DNA from: Leptospirales bacterium
GTDB taxonomy: Bacteria; Spirochaetota; Leptospiria; Leptospirales; Leptospiraceae
NCBI GenBank assembly: GCA_013297885.1
Contig: JAAFIR010000002.1
Coordinates: 185,148-249,147 of the forward strand
Length of the DNA: 64,000 bases
Reading direction: 5' to 3'
Under the pieces are notes generated by a model that was not told the DNA's origin, searched no databases, and saw only the letters and a program-made list of their open reading frames with translations. Below are positions 43,928-54,586 of this stretch, piece after piece (within the stretch, counting starts at the first letter, position 1; every line of letters begins with the position of its first letter). The position numbers were made by a program, and so were the translations under genes.

Positions 43928-44989
43928 CTATCTATCTCGATTTTCGAAATGAGTAAAAGTTCTAAGTGCAAAAATTAAAAATTGAAAAATAAAATTTTTA
44001 GAAATTTTTTCAAATGAAATTCCAAAACCTTGAGATTTGTTGTATTCAGAAGCATTATTAATCCAGCTAACATTTCCTTCACCTGTAAATGAAACTCCCC
44101 AAAGTTGAAATGAAAATTTTGATAACTCTTTCAAACTTACTTTTTCAGAGCTAGAAACATAAAGTCCACCTTCTGAAATATTTAGTATATCTGATTGAAT
44201 CTTTTTTCCAGAAATTTCGAAATCACCTTTGAGATTAATTGCATATCTAGGGACAAGTTTTGATTCTAAGAATTTTTTAATTTCTATTTTACGAATATCT
44301 GCTGGTGAAGAGTAGTTAAATTTTAAACCAACAGAATCAGGATTGTTCCTCACAACTGTTGCTGGAACTTTCCAAGGTTTTTCAATATCAAATTCTAAAT
44401 CGTAAGTACCTTCTTCGAGAACATAACCATTTGCAGTTGCAAGACATCCTGAAGGACTAACATCTAAAGTTTGAATTGTAATATTCGAACCTAAAGAATC
44501 TTTTAAAATACCTTTTAGTGGAATTTCGGTTCTCCATTTTTTTCGAAATCCTCTTGGAATAAGTGTTAAATAAGGAGTAGAAATTTCAGAATTCAACATA
44601 TATAAAGTTAATACAAATGAAACAGAAACTATCAACATATTAGTAATTAAGCTTTCTGTGGTGATTAAATCAGTATTAAATCCCCAATATTTAATCAAAA
44701 AATAAATTCCATGTACAATTAATATACCATTAAATACAAGGTATAAAAAAAATGCCCATCGCTTAACACCTAGTATCCCCACTCCAACTAAAAATGACAT
44801 AAGAAGTAATGCCCAATTTTGTAAAGAATATAGTTTAACTATCTCAAAAAACTGGAAAATTTTTAAATCATTATTATAAGCAGTACCTAAATAACTCATT
44901 AAAAGATTTATTACTGAATAAAAAATTCCAATTAATAAAATAGTAAAAGGAAGATTTGAAAACGATACTGGAAAAATTTTTTTTAACAT
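43928..44989 (-). CDS. membrane protein with two PilZ domains
   Basis: Four or five hydrophobic helices occupy the first ~135 residues. Two PilZ-like domains follow. The first has RKKWR and DVSPSGCLA, matching the RxxxR and DxSxxG c-di-GMP-binding motifs. The second has NISEGGLYVSS, with Asn in place of the Asp, and its arginines are less clear. It should be an inner-membrane c-di-GMP receptor, possibly served by the phosphodiesterase at 1851-3329. It lies six bases downstream of the FlgT-like lipoprotein gene and so probably in its operon. Confidence 0.78.
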   Translation of the reverse strand: MLKKIFPVSFSNLPFTILLIGIFYSVINLLMSYLGTAYNNDLKIFQFFEIVKLYSLQNWALLLMSFLVGVGILGVKRWAFFLYLVFNGILIVHGIYFLIKYWGFNTDLITTESLITNMLIVSVSFVLTLYMLNSEISTPYLTLIPRGFRKKWRTEIPLKGILKDSLGSNITIQTLDVSPSGCLATANGYVLEEGTYDLEFDIEKPWKVPATVVRNNPDSVGLKFNYSSPADIRKIEIKKFLESKLVPRYAINLKGDFEISGKKIQSDILNISEGGLYVSSSEKVSLKELSKFSFQLWGVSFTGEGNVSWINNASEYNKSQGFGISFEKISKNFIFQFLIFALRTFTHFENRDR

Positions 44990-44995
44990 AAAAAC

Positions 44996-46111
44996 CTACT
45001 TTGTTATTTGAATCCTAACCACACTAGGTTTCACTTCTTTTTCTGTAAAGTTAATTCCTAAATCTTCTCGTCTTTCTCTCATTTTTCTATAGAGATGTGT
45101 TCCATTAAAATTAGCTTCAATTTCTATAATAATCGATTTATTTGAATTTCCAGAACCTTTGTCGTTTAAATTATTAACCCCTTTCCATTTGCGGATTTTT
45201 GGGCCTATTTCTTTATCTAAAAATTCATCATAACTGATTCCATCAATTACTAGTCTGATGAACGCACCTTTTTTCCATTTGGTTTTAAGTTGGTCTAAAA
45301 TTTTGGATCTTGCTGATAATAAGGATTTATTTATTGCTTCAGTTGCTCCTCTTTCTGCATCCACATGTGGTGCTGCTCCACCAGCGTTATCAGCTGCTAT
45401 AATTTGAGCGTTACCAACTGAAATGAGTTTGAATTTGATAGAAGCTTGGTAAGAATTCATACCTGAATCAAGAATTGGTCCTGCATTTTTTACAATGGTC
45501 TGACCAATTACTAAAATATCAGCGTCCATTTGAGCGGCTGCTTCTGTTGCTTTTGCTTCAGCAGAAGGATCACCGTAAACACCAATAGTTTTTCCACCTT
45601 CTTTTGCAAGAATTCTTCTAAATTGTTCTCTGTCTAAAAAATTAAATTCTGGAAAATTAGATACAAATGCATTTTCGGTTGCAACATTGTTTCCAGCTTT
45701 TCTAGTTTCAATAGTTTCATCTATTAACATCAAAAAATTTGGTTTTCCTTGCACTGTATTTAAACTTTCTATTAAACTTTTTAAAGAGCCTTTGTCAACT
45801 TTTCCTTTTGCATCAATGACTGTAAGAGGTCCTTCTGTTTTTTCTTTTCCAATTTGGGTATAATCAAAAACATATCCTTCAACTGAAGTATTTGTGATCG
45901 ATTCCATCAATTGACCTTGATTTACCTCAGTGCCACCTGTAACTTGTTCACCAAGACCTTTAGCAATAATTTCTCTTTTTGCCATTAGTTCAGCGTCTTC
46001 TAAGTTTATACCTTTGATATTATAAACATAAATATAACCATCATCTTTTTTTTGTGTGCTTGGACAATGAAGCAAAAATAAAACTAATAATGGGAGTAGA
46101 ATCTTTTTCAT
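44996..46111 (-). CDS. FlgT/LPP20-like lipoprotein
   Basis: I start at the ATG at 46111: a GGA-rich ribosome-binding site (AAGGA) lies just upstream and the protein then begins with a proper lipoprotein signal, MKKILLPLLVLFLLHC (Cys16). The track could extend 27 residues further, but without signal character. The mature N-terminal part (LEDAELMAKREIIAKGLGEQ, then TGGTEVNQGQLMESI) resembles the N-domain of FlgT/LPP20 proteins. FNFLDREQFRRILAKEGG and DADILVIGQTIV resemble the FlgT middle domain/CsgG-like fold. A flagellar or envelope role is likely but not proved. Confidence 0.68.
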   Translation of the reverse strand: MKKILLPLLVLFLLHCPSTQKKDDGYIYVYNIKGINLEDAELMAKREIIAKGLGEQVTGGTEVNQGQLMESITNTSVEGYVFDYTQIGKEKTEGPLTVIDAKGKVDKGSLKSLIESLNTVQGKPNFLMLIDETIETRKAGNNVATENAFVSNFPEFNFLDREQFRRILAKEGGKTIGVYGDPSAEAKATEAAAQMDADILVIGQTIVKNAGPILDSGMNSYQASIKFKLISVGNAQIIAADNAGGAAPHVDAERGATEAINKSLLSARSKILDQLKTKWKKGAFIRLVIDGISYDEFLDKEIGPKIRKWKGVNNLNDKGSGNSNKSIIIEIEANFNGTHLYRKMRERREDLGINFTEKEVKPSVVRIQITK

Positions 46112-46492
46112 GATATTCCTTTTTAAAACCATCTCAAATTTGGTATACTTTGATTTTTTAAGTAGTTTATGAAATAAATTGAATTTAGGCAAGTATTTTT
46201 TGAATAATTTAGAAATGATTTTCTAAAGTTTTTTTATTAGTGCGAATTTTTTTATTTTAAAGATTTCTTATGAGAAAGTGGGTTTTAACCCATTGAACAA
46301 AGCTTATAGAAACATTCTGTCTAAATTACCAATGCAGTTCTTTACAAAAAAAAAAACTGGTTATACCCCCACACTGCAATTCTTAGCAAATCCCAGAGCT
46401 ATACTACTTCAAAACTCTTCGCTTCACTAATCCCTTTTAGCTTGTGTTTAAGAATTGATTTGACAATTTAAAAATCTAAGAATGATTTAATT
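46112..46492. other. gap with a degenerate element A copy
   Basis: The segment 46241-46425 starts GCGAATTTTTTT and contains CTACTTCAAAACTCTTCGC near its end. These match boxes 1 and 3 of element A, but the inner hairpins are not recognisable. It also contains the palindrome GTGGGTTTTAACCCAT (46278-46293), a close relative of the one at 43901-43916. No gene is visible. Confidence 0.4.
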
Positions 46493-47204
46493 ATGAATCA
46501 AAAATTAAATTTTCTTGGTTTAACTTTGATTGTATTAATTTTTACTTTTACAATAAGTTTTTTGTTTAGAACATTTATAAAAGAATATTTCAATTTTGAA
46601 AAAAAAGTTTCTTTTACTAAAATCCAAAAACCAGAATTTACAAAAAAAACAAAACCTATTTTGATTTATGAATCTATAATAGAAGGAAATTTGATTCTTG
46701 GAAAAATTGAGAGAGAAAATATTCCTACTTCAAAAAAACAAATATTGCCATTTCATAAGATTTTAATAAATAATAAAATTTTAATAGTAAGCAAAAGGGA
46801 AAATCTTTTTTCTAAATTAATTACATTCACAACGAATATTAAAAATAAAAAAATAATTAAAATTCTTTCTAGAGAAGATTCTGAAAGAATTCGTTCTGTT
46901 CGTACAAAATCTTGTATAGATATACCAAAAAATCCTGAAGATATGAATATTAAGTTCGGACCAAATATAATTAATGGAAAAATTACAGGTTATAAAATTT
47001 ATGAACTTTCAAAAGGAAACATTCTTTATAAATTAGGTGCACGGAATAGGTAGGGATATTATAACAAAAATAAATTTCATTCCATTAATTGATAATGAAT
47101 TTATTTTAGAAGCTTGGAATAGCGTAAAAAAATCTAGCTCAATAAAAGTAGAAGTTCTTCGTAAAAATAAAATTATCAATTATGAATTTCAAATTAAAGA
47201 ATAG
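46493..47204 (+). pseudogene. GspC-like type II secretion protein, frameshifted in its PDZ domain
   Basis: The first frame encodes an N-terminal membrane helix (about residues 8-30), a middle region comparable to the GspC homology region, and the start of a PDZ domain (INGKITGYKIYELSKGNILY KLGA). It stops at 47053. Removing one base of the AA at 47045-47046 lets the frame continue as LGARIGRDIITKIN and on to a TAG at 47202-47204, completing the PDZ domain (IKVEVLRKNKIINYEFQIKE). GspC links inner and outer parts of a type II secretion system. No other gsp gene is nearby. A sequencing error is possible. Confidence 0.6.
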
Positions 47205-47233
47205 TTAATCATTTCAAAATATTTTACAATATT

Positions 47234-47402
47234 AGCGAAAGTGATTGAAGTGGAAATCCTTTTGCAAGTCTGAATAATTATTTTAATTAAAAAGAGTTAC
47301 AAAAGATTGAAACGTAAAGCACGTTTTTTTTGTGGGTGATCTTTCTGTAGGAAACTCTGATCTTGGTTACTTACAAAAAAAATCCCACAAAAAAATTCGC
47401 CC
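47234..47402 (-). repeat. two-hairpin element A, copy 9
   Basis: On the + strand: GCGAAAGTGATTGAAGTGG (box 3 reversed), a hairpin built from AATCCTTTTGCA and ACAAAAGATT, AACGTAAAGCACG (box 2 reversed), a long hairpin (TTTTTTTGTGGG / CCCACAAAAAAA) and AAAAATTCGCC. Outer GCGAA (47235) and TTCGC (47396) pair. It fills the gap between the GspC-like gene and the lipoprotein at 47473. Confidence 0.75.
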
Positions 47403-47472
47403 AAATATATCACATGGAAATCAAAATGAATTCTAATTGGAAAATTAGTTGTATTTAAAAATATGATTCCTA

Positions 47473-48501
47473 ATGAAAATAATTATATCTCTTATGGTGT
47501 TTTGCTCTTCATGTTTGTTTTCCTCTAAAAGAGTAAAGATTGATTCTGAATTTTTAAATTTATACATCTTTAATTCTTCAAAAAATGTGGACTTTTGCTT
47601 GGTAAATGTTGCTAGAAATGCTGAAACTGGAAAATGTTTTTTAAATCCCAAAAAAAAATCTTTTTGTAACGAGTTTTATCCTGAAAATGAATTTTCAATT
47701 TCTCCAAAAGAAAATAAAGAAATTTTATTTAAAGGTCTCGCCAATTTAGAATTAAACGATAGTTTCAGAAAAGAAAATTTAAAATTTGTAAATTATTATA
47801 GTACCGATTATTTTAATTCAATAAATAAAACTGATTTAGCAAAAATTCATACCGAAATAGAAAAAGGTTTAAAAGAAGAATCTTATCCATCAGCAGTAAA
47901 AGTTTTAAGTCCAGAAGAAGAAATTAAATTTATTTCTGAAGCATTTCAAGAAAAACATCCTAGTTTACCAGTTATAAATTTTTCATCAGAATCAATTTCG
48001 ATTTTACCATCAACTGGTATTGATTCTTCAAAATCTAAACCAATTAGTTTTAAATATGGAATCGAAAATTTTCTCAAAGAGTTTACTAAAGAGAAAGAAG
48101 AATTTAAAGCTTGCAGACAACCTATTTCTAGTTTTTTTAAATCTGACACCAGCTCATTTAAAAATTGTAAAGAAAATATGAAAAAACTTTTTCCCAAAAA
48201 TTTTAAAGATATAGAAAAAACAAATCTTTTGAGTGAAGTTTTAGTCACAAGTTATGATTTTGAATACTATTTGCCAAAAGAATATAAAATGGATTTAATA
48301 AAATTAAATTCTATTGGAGAAAAATATTGTAAACTAACTCTTGATGAAATTTTAAATTTAGGAATTAGAAAAAAAGAAGCATATAATCTTTGTTATGCAA
48401 TTTCATTTCATTCAAGTATATTAGAAACTTTGAATATAAATAAATTTTTAATCGAAAAAAGAGAATCTTATTTTAAAGAAATTTCTGCTAGTTGCAATTG
48501 A
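47473..48501 (+). CDS. putative lipoprotein upstream of rsmH
   Basis: The 342-residue protein starts MKIIISLMVFCSSCLFSS, a short hydrophobic signal with candidate lipobox Cys at 14. The rest is charged, with scattered Cys residues (FCLVNVARNAETGKCF, FKACRQPISSFF, FKNCKENM) and mixed helix. I cannot name a family. Its stop TGA shares its final base with the rsmH start ATG (48501), so it is translated with the division cluster. Whether it acts in cell-wall synthesis is unknown. Confidence 0.65.
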   Translation: MKIIISLMVFCSSCLFSSKRVKIDSEFLNLYIFNSSKNVDFCLVNVARNAETGKCFLNPKKKSFCNEFYPENEFSISPKENKEILFKGLANLELNDSFRKENLKFVNYYSTDYFNSINKTDLAKIHTEIEKGLKEESYPSAVKVLSPEEEIKFISEAFQEKHPSLPVINFSSESISILPSTGIDSSKSKPISFKYGIENFLKEFTKEKEEFKACRQPISSFFKSDTSSFKNCKENMKKLFPKNFKDIEKTNLLSEVLVTSYDFEYYLPKEYKMDLIKLNSIGEKYCKLTLDEILNLGIRKKEAYNLCYAISFHSSILETLNINKFLIEKRESYFKEISASCN

Positions 48502-49400
48502 TGACACCTGTCCATTTACCTGTTTTACCATTTGAGGTTCTTAAAAGTTTTGAAACAATTTCAAAAGAGGAAAAAAGTTTTTTTTTAGACGGGACTGGTG
48601 GTGAGGGCGGTCATTCTAAACTGATATTAGACAATTTTCCAAATTCTAGAGTTTTAATTAATGATAGAGATGAAGTAATGTTATTAAGGTGCAAAGAAAG
48701 ATTAAAAGATTATAAAGATAGAGTTCTATTTAGGGAAGGAATTTTTTCAGAAATTACTTTTTCTGAATTAGCGGAATTTGATATAATAAACTTAAATGGA
48801 ATTTTACTTGATTTTGGGATTTCCACTTTTCATTTAAAAGATTCTGAAAGAGGTTTTAGTTTCAAAAAAAATGAATTTTTAGATATGAGATTAAGTTTAG
48901 AGCAAAAATTAACAGCATTTGAAGTTGTGAACAATTATAGTTCTGCAAAATTAAACCAAATCTTCCGAGAATATGGAGAAGAGAACTGGGCTTTGAAAAT
49001 TGTGGATAAAATAATTGAAATCAGAAAAAAGAAAAAAATAGAAACAACTTCTGAATTAGCAAAATTAGTTGAATCTGTAATTCCAAAAAAATTTTGGCAA
49101 GCAAAAACTCATCCATCATTCAGAATTTTTCAAGCTATTCGAATTGAAGTGAATAAGGAATTGGATCATATAAAAAAAGCACTTATGAATTTACCAGTTT
49201 TATTAAAACCTAATGGAATTATTACAGTTATATCTTTTCACTCTTTAGAAGATAGAATTTCAAAAAATTGTTTTAAAGAGCTTGAAAGAACAGATAAATT
49301 TGAAATCATAACAAAAAAACCAATTCTTCCCACTGAAAAAGAAGTTAATGAAAATTTTGCTTCTAGATCAGCAAAGTTAAGAATTTTAAAAGCACTATGA
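48501..49400 (+). CDS. rsmH: 16S rRNA m4C1402 methyltransferase
   Basis: I use the ATG at 48501 (MTPVHLPVLPFEVL) because RsmH proteins begin with HxPVLxxEV; the frame's earlier TTG at 48492 adds only three residues. The SAM-binding motif is FLDGTGGEGGHSKLIL. Further signatures are GILLDFGISTFHLKDSERGF, IFQAIRIEVNKEL and ISFHSLEDRI. It N4-methylates C1402 of 16S rRNA. In most bacteria it heads the division and cell-wall cluster, as here. It overlaps ftsL by four bases. Confidence 0.95.
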   Translation: MTPVHLPVLPFEVLKSFETISKEEKSFFLDGTGGEGGHSKLILDNFPNSRVLINDRDEVMLLRCKERLKDYKDRVLFREGIFSEITFSELAEFDIINLNGILLDFGISTFHLKDSERGFSFKKNEFLDMRLSLEQKLTAFEVVNNYSSAKLNQIFREYGEENWALKIVDKIIEIRKKKKIETTSELAKLVESVIPKKFWQAKTHPSFRIFQAIRIEVNKELDHIKKALMNLPVLLKPNGIITVISFHSLEDRISKNCFKELERTDKFEIITKKPILPTEKEVNENFASRSAKLRILKAL

Positions 49401-49726
49401 AAAAAGAACTCATTTTACAAACAACAAGTTTTTGTTTAAAATCAATTTCAAAAATTTTAATTCCTTCGATAATCCTTTTTTTATTAATTTGGCAATCAGT
49501 TGAATTTGCTCACACAGCCAGACAAATTAAAAAATTAAACCAAAAAAAAGAAGCACTAGCTAAAAAAAATTTTGAGCTAAAAGCTAGCATTGCTACTTTT
49601 GCTTCTGCTGAGAAAATGGAAAATTATTACAAACAACATGCAAACTTAAATCTTTCAGCATATAATAAAAAAACAGTTACAATTTTACTTCCACCTGAAA
49701 AAAAATCTTTTTTATTTTATAAATAG
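49397..49726 (+). CDS. ftsL: FtsL-like division protein
   Basis: A 109-residue bitopic protein: a cytoplasmic stretch, a membrane helix (LIPSIILFLLIWQSVEF, about residues 24-40) and a periplasmic coiled coil (TARQIKKLNQKKEALAKKNF). This matches FtsL, which forms a complex with FtsB and FtsQ and activates FtsWI. Sequence conservation in FtsL is poor, so the call rests on architecture and on position between rsmH and murE. The next gene is murE; the ftsI (PBP3) gene normally found here is absent. Confidence 0.72.
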   Translation: MKKELILQTTSFCLKSISKILIPSIILFLLIWQSVEFAHTARQIKKLNQKKEALAKKNFELKASIATFASAEKMENYYKQHANLNLSAYNKKTVTILLPPEKKSFLFYK

Positions 49727-49734
49727 GTAGACAA

Positions 49735-51246
49735 GTGTTATTAAAAAATTTAATTACAGAAGTAAAAAATTTAAAATTGAATTCAAAGAATTTAGAAACT
49801 GAAATTTTATATATCTGGTCTGATACTAGAAAATTAAGTGAAAATGATATATTTATTGTTTATGATTCTTTTGGAGAAAAAACAAAAGAATATATTGAGC
49901 TTGCTTTAGAGAAAAATTGTAAAACAATTTTAATTTCCAAAAATAACCCTTGGTTTTCTTTTTCTAAAAAATTTAAAAATGTTATCTTTACAAATAAAGA
50001 TGCAATGTATTTTCATGGTGAAATTGCATCAGTATTAAAAGGAAATCCTTCTGAAAAATTAAAAATTATTGCTATAACTGGAACAAACGGAAAGACTTCT
50101 ATGACTTATATCTTAAATGATATTTTTACATTTGAAGGAAAAAATACAGGAATCATCGGAACTATTCAAACTAAATATGGCAATAAATCAATTCAAACTG
50201 GATTTACAACTCCTGATCCTTCTGTTCTACATGAAATTTTAGCAGATATGCTCGAAGATAAAATTGAATTTGTTTTTATGGAAGCAAGTTCACATGGTTT
50301 AAAACTAGGAAGATTAAATGGTCTAGAAATTGATGTTGCAGTTTTTACAAATTTAACCCGTGACCATTTGGATTTTCATAAAACAATGAATGATTATCTA
50401 AAAAGTAAATTTATGCTTTTTCAATTACTTGAAAAATCTTCTAAGTCAAATAAATTTTCCGTTATTTCTTCAGACTCAGAAGGTTCAAATAAAATGCTTA
50501 GCTTGATCAAAAAGAAAAAATTTTCTTATCCTGTTTATGAATTTGGTAAGAAAAAAAAATATGAAGGTAAACTTCAAAAACTTAGTATTTCTGAAACTTA
50601 CTTTGAATTTATTGAAGACAATAATGTTCATGAACTTCAAACAAATTTATTAGGAAATTTTAATTATATTAATGTATCTCTTGCTATTGTAGTTGCTAGA
50701 AATTTTGGAATTGATTTTGAACATTTAAAACTAAACATTGATAGTTTAAATCCAGTAAACGGAAGATTTCAAATTATACAATCTGCAAAAAAAAATAGAA
50801 TTGGAATAGTTGATTATGCTCATACTCCTGATGCACTTGAAAATATTTTACAAAGTATAAAAGAAATTCCTCATTCTAAACTCATTACAGTTTTTGGTTG
50901 TGGTGGAGATCGAGACAAAACCAAAAGACCTTTAATGGCAAAAATAGCTGCTAAATATTCTGACAGAGTAATTATCACTTCTGACAATCCTAGAACTGAA
51001 GAGCCAGAATCTATTTTGTATGATATTGAAAAAGGGTTTCCAAAAAATTATGAAAATTTTTTAAAAATTACAAATAGAAAACAAGCAATCAAAAAAGGAA
51101 TTGAGATTTTACCTGATGATGGAATTTTACTTGTTGCAGGGAAAGGTCATGAGACGGTTCAAATAATCGGAAATAAAAAAGAAAATTTTTCAGATGCAAA
51201 TGAACTACAACAAGCATTTTCATATGATGAATTAAGTAGGAGATGA
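49735..51246 (+). CDS. murE: UDP-MurNAc-tripeptide (meso-DAP) ligase
   Basis: The 503-residue Mur ligase has the ATP-binding ITGTNGKTS (115-122), the central [12 protein letters not shown] and [11 protein letters not shown] motifs, and the C-terminal signature DNPR (417-420), which in characterised MurE proteins marks meso-diaminopimelate as the added amino acid. The peptidoglycan should therefore be DAP-type. The start is a GTG at 49735, eight bases after the ftsL stop. It adds the third residue of the stem peptide in the cytoplasm. Confidence 0.95.
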   Translation: MLLKNLITEVKNLKLNSKNLETEILYIWSDTRKLSENDIFIVYDSFGEKTKEYIELALEKNCKTILISKNNPWFSFSKKFKNVIFTNKDAMYFHGEIASVLKGNPSEKLKIIAITGTNGKTSMTYILNDIFTFEGKNTGIIGTIQTKYGNKSIQTGFTTPDPSVLHEILADMLEDKIEFVFMEASSHGLKLGRLNGLEIDVAVFTNLTRDHLDFHKTMNDYLKSKFMLFQLLEKSSKSNKFSVISSDSEGSNKMLSLIKKKKFSYPVYEFGKKKKYEGKLQKLSISETYFEFIEDNNVHELQTNLLGNFNYINVSLAIVVARNFGIDFEHLKLNIDSLNPVNGRFQIIQSAKKNRIGIVDYAHTPDALENILQSIKEIPHSKLITVFGCGGDRDKTKRPLMAKIAAKYSDRVIITSDNPRTEEPESILYDIEKGFPKNYENFLKITNRKQAIKKGIEILPDDGILLVAGKGHETVQIIGNKKENFSDANELQQAFSYDELSRR

Positions 51247-51247
51247 A

Positions 51248-52357
51248 ATGTTTCAATATATTTATGATTTGTTTGGATCTGATATTGGCTTTTTTAGAAT
51301 TTTTAATTATGTGACTTTTAGGGCTTTAATGGCTGGAATCACCTCTATGGTGTTTTCATTTTTTCTTGGAAACAAAATTATTTCTTATCTTTATAAACTA
51401 AAATTTTCAGAGTCTGTTCGTTCTGATGGACCATCTTCTCATTCTGTAAAAGCAGGAACACCAACAATGGGTGGTCTAATGATAATTTCTAGTTTACTTT
51501 TATCATTAATGTTTTGGGGAAATTGGAAAAACCAAAATTTAATTTTATTATCTGTGTTTAGTTTTTTCTTTTGTATGTTAGGTTTTAGAGATGATTATGA
51601 AAAAGCTATTTTAAAAATTAAAGGTGGAATGAAAAGTAGAGTAAAGTTTATTTTATCTTTTTTACTTGCATTTATTTTTTGTGTATTATTTTATTTTTTT
51701 ACTGGTGAAGCCAAAGAAGATGGTAAAGGAGTAACTTTTTTAATCACTGATCTATTTATTCCATTTTTTAAAGGGCCAATTTTAAATCTTGGATATTTTG
51801 CTATTCCATTTTCTATTTTAGTAATTATTGGAAGTTCACATGCTGTAAATTTAACAGATGGACTTGATGGACTCGCAACTGGAACTGTTGCAATAGCAAC
51901 AAGCACATTTTGTATCATTGCTTATGTTTCTGGAACACCTAATGCTGCAAATTATTTGAATATACCATATCTTGGAGGTGCACATGAATATGCAGTTTTT
52001 TTATCAGCACTAACTGGTTCTTTAATAGGTTTTTTATGGTTTAATTCTCATCCAGCACAAGTCTTTATGGGAGATACTGGTTCATTATTTCTTGGAGCAA
52101 CCCTTGGTATGATATCTATAATGTTAAAAAAAGAAATTTTACTATTAATACTTGGTGGAATCTTTGTGATAGAAGCAATTTCAGTAATTCTACAAGTAGC
52201 TTCTTTTAAATTAACTGGAAAAAGAATTTTTAAAATGGCTCCTATTCATCATCATTTTGAAATGATAGGAATAAAAGAAACAAAAATTGTAATACGTTTT
52301 TGGATAATTGGTATTATACTTGCTTTACTTTCTTTATCCACTTTAAGGATTCAATGA
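51248..52357 (+). CDS. mraY: phospho-MurNAc-pentapeptide transferase
   Basis: The 369-residue ten-helix integral enzyme forms lipid I from UDP-MurNAc-pentapeptide and undecaprenyl phosphate. Signature motifs are [13 protein letters not shown], the Asp-rich [35 protein letters not shown] and APIHHHFE. One base separates it from murE, and ftsW starts within its stop (ATGA, 52354-52357). A loop after the fourth helix carries a charged insert ([10 protein letters not shown]). Confidence 0.96.
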   Translation: MFQYIYDLFGSDIGFFRIFNYVTFRALMAGITSMVFSFFLGNKIISYLYKLKFSESVRSDGPSSHSVKAGTPTMGGLMIISSLLLSLMFWGNWKNQNLILLSVFSFFFCMLGFRDDYEKAILKIKGGMKSRVKFILSFLLAFIFCVLFYFFTGEAKEDGKGVTFLITDLFIPFFKGPILNLGYFAIPFSILVIIGSSHAVNLTDGLDGLATGTVAIATSTFCIIAYVSGTPNAANYLNIPYLGGAHEYAVFLSALTGSLIGFLWFNSHPAQVFMGDTGSLFLGATLGMISIMLKKEILLLILGGIFVIEAISVILQVASFKLTGKRIFKMAPIHHHFEMIGIKETKIVIRFWIIGIILALLSLSTLRIQ

Positions 52358-53505
52358 ATCGAAAAACTGCTCCTAAAACTAAAGAGTGGTATTCTTTTTT
52401 AACTAGCAACAGTTTAGAGATTTTAGATTCAAGGCTAATTTATTTTTTATTTATAATAATAGTTATTGGACTTATTGCTTTATTTTCAGGTTCTTCTGTT
52501 ACATCTTTCAAATTAACTGAAGACCCATATTATTTTTTTAAAAAACAAATTATTTGGTTTTTGGTTTCTAGTTTAGCTTTTTTAATTTGTGTCAATATTC
52601 CATACAAATATTATAAAGAATATTCTGTTCAGTTACTTATCTTCTCAATTGTTCTTTTGACTTTAGTCTTTATTCCGGGAATTGCAAAAACTGTCAAAAC
52701 AACAACTGGAAGAAATTTTCATCGTTGGATTGGATATGGTGCATTCCAATTACAACCTTCTGAAGTTGCAAAAATTACTTTATTAATTTATTTATCTTCC
52801 TATTTAGTTGATTATCATAAAAACTCTTCATTCTTATTTCCTACAATTTTTATTGCTGCAATTTTAGGATTAATTATTTTAGAACCTGCTTTAGGAACAA
52901 CTATCCAACTAATATTAATTATCCTAAGTTTAATTTTTTTATATGGATTCCCAGTCAAAAAATTACTTTATGCTTTATTGTCGATTATTCCTGTAATTGG
53001 GTTATTAGTTTGGAGAGTAGCATATTGGAGAAAAAGAGTTGAAGTTTGGTTAAATCCTTATTCAGATAAAGATGGAGATGGATTTCAATTGTATTCTTCT
53101 TTCAGAGCTTTTATGGAAGCTGGATGGTTTGGTAATCCATTATCAACTTCTCATTCTCATAAATCATTACCTTATAATCACACTGATTTTATTATTGCAA
53201 CTTATGTACAAGACTATGGCTATATTGGATTTATAGTTTTACTTTTTGCTTTTTTATTACTTCTGATGAGAGGCTATTTTTTAATTTTAAAAGTAAAAGA
53301 GCCATTTGGATTTTTACTTGGTTCTGGAATAATTTTAATGCTTGGCATACAAGCAATCATAAATCTTTATGTGGTTACAGGCTTATTTCCAGTAACAGGG
53401 ATTAGCTTACCATTTATTTCTTATGGTGGTTCATCTTTACTGGTGTTAATGTCCTCATTTGGAATTTTTATGAATATTACAAAAAGGGATAATCATCTTG
53501 AGTAA
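52354..53505 (+). CDS. ftsW: FtsW-type SEDS peptidoglycan polymerase
   Basis: I start at the ATG at 52354 ([12 protein letters not shown]), which overlaps the mraY stop; the 18-residue extension to 52300 lies inside mraY. The 383-residue protein has ten helices and SEDS motifs: [37 protein letters not shown] (with the catalytic Asp region) and the end motif [15 protein letters not shown]. It polymerises lipid II at the septum together with a class B PBP, which is not encoded in this cluster. Confidence 0.94.
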   Translation: MNRKTAPKTKEWYSFLTSNSLEILDSRLIYFLFIIIVIGLIALFSGSSVTSFKLTEDPYYFFKKQIIWFLVSSLAFLICVNIPYKYYKEYSVQLLIFSIVLLTLVFIPGIAKTVKTTTGRNFHRWIGYGAFQLQPSEVAKITLLIYLSSYLVDYHKNSSFLFPTIFIAAILGLIILEPALGTTIQLILIILSLIFLYGFPVKKLLYALLSIIPVIGLLVWRVAYWRKRVEVWLNPYSDKDGDGFQLYSSFRAFMEAGWFGNPLSTSHSHKSLPYNHTDFIIATYVQDYGYIGFIVLLFAFLLLLMRGYFLILKVKEPFGFLLGSGIILMLGIQAIINLYVVTGLFPVTGISLPFISYGGSSLLVLMSSFGIFMNITKRDNHLE

Positions 53506-54586
53506 TTCAATTGTAATTGCAGCTGGTGGAACAGGTGGACATATTTCACCGGGTATAGCACTAGCAGAAATTTTAGTTAACAAAAAAGAAGAGTTTAAAC
53601 TAAACGAAATTTATATTCATTCTTTAAAAAGAAATAAGGACAATCCAGATTTAGTTGAATCTCCTTGCAAAGTCATATGGCATAATACTCCTCAGTTTTC
53701 CAAAAATCCATTTCTATTTCCGTTTAAATTTTTATTTGCCTTAGTTAAAACTATATTTGAATTTAGAAAATTAAAAATTGAAGTAGTTATTGCAATGGGA
53801 GGTTACTCTTCCTTACCTTCAATTGTATATGCAATTTTATTTAAGAAAAAAATCTATCTTTGTGAACAAAATCGTGTAATTGGAAAAGTTAATAAAAAAA
53901 TTCTAAAATTTGCTGATAAAATTGCCTACAGTTTTCCAATAGTTGATTCTAAAATTGGAAAAAAACTGATTTCGAAAGTTCTAGGAAATCCAACTAGAAA
54001 AAAAATTCTTCCTGATATAAAAGCGGTAGCGTATAAACTCCAAACAAAAAGCCCAAAAGAAAAATTAAATATATTAGTAATGGGTGGTTCTCAAGGAGCG
54101 AGACAAATTAATAACATGGTGATTCAATTAATGAATCAATCTAATATTACAAAAAATTTTAATTTTAGAATTTTAACTGGTGAAAATTTATTTGATGAAG
54201 CAAAATCCAAAACTGAAAAAGGAGCTGAATTAATTTCCTATTCCAACGAAATGAAAACTCATTATGAATGGGCTGATTTAGTAATTGCTCGTTCAGGTGC
54301 TGGTGTAATTTCGGAATGTGCAATTTTTGCTTTACCAATGATTTTAATTCCATACCCCTACTCTACAGATAATCACCAAATTGAAAATGCAAATTATTTT
54401 GAAGAGCATTTAGCAGCATGGGTGTTAAATCAAAAAGACGAAGATATAACAAAATTAATTTCTATTTTAAATAAAATTATTGAAGATAGAAATTTACTTT
54501 CTCATAAAGCTGAAAAATCTTTAACTTGTTCTAGGCCAAGTGCTGCTCTTGACACAGTAAAATTCTTTTTTAGTCATGAAAGATAG
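53498..54586 (+). CDS. murG: UDP-GlcNAc:lipid I GlcNAc transferase
   Basis: A 362-residue GT-B enzyme with N-terminal IAAGGTGGHISPGIAL and a MGGYSS motif, then the C-domain nucleotide-sugar site: VMGGSQGARQIN and WADLVIARSGAGVISE with IPYPYSTDNHQIENA. It converts lipid I to lipid II on the inner face of the membrane. The start is a TTG at 53498, overlapping ftsW by eight bases, chosen because the GGTGGH motif should lie within the first 20 residues. murC overlaps its 3' end by 11 bases. Confidence 0.95.
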   Translation: MSNSIVIAAGGTGGHISPGIALAEILVNKKEEFKLNEIYIHSLKRNKDNPDLVESPCKVIWHNTPQFSKNPFLFPFKFLFALVKTIFEFRKLKIEVVIAMGGYSSLPSIVYAILFKKKIYLCEQNRVIGKVNKKILKFADKIAYSFPIVDSKIGKKLISKVLGNPTRKKILPDIKAVAYKLQTKSPKEKLNILVMGGSQGARQINNMVIQLMNQSNITKNFNFRILTGENLFDEAKSKTEKGAELISYSNEMKTHYEWADLVIARSGAGVISECAIFALPMILIPYPYSTDNHQIENANYFEEHLAAWVLNQKDEDITKLISILNKIIEDRNLLSHKAEKSLTCSRPSAALDTVKFFFSHER

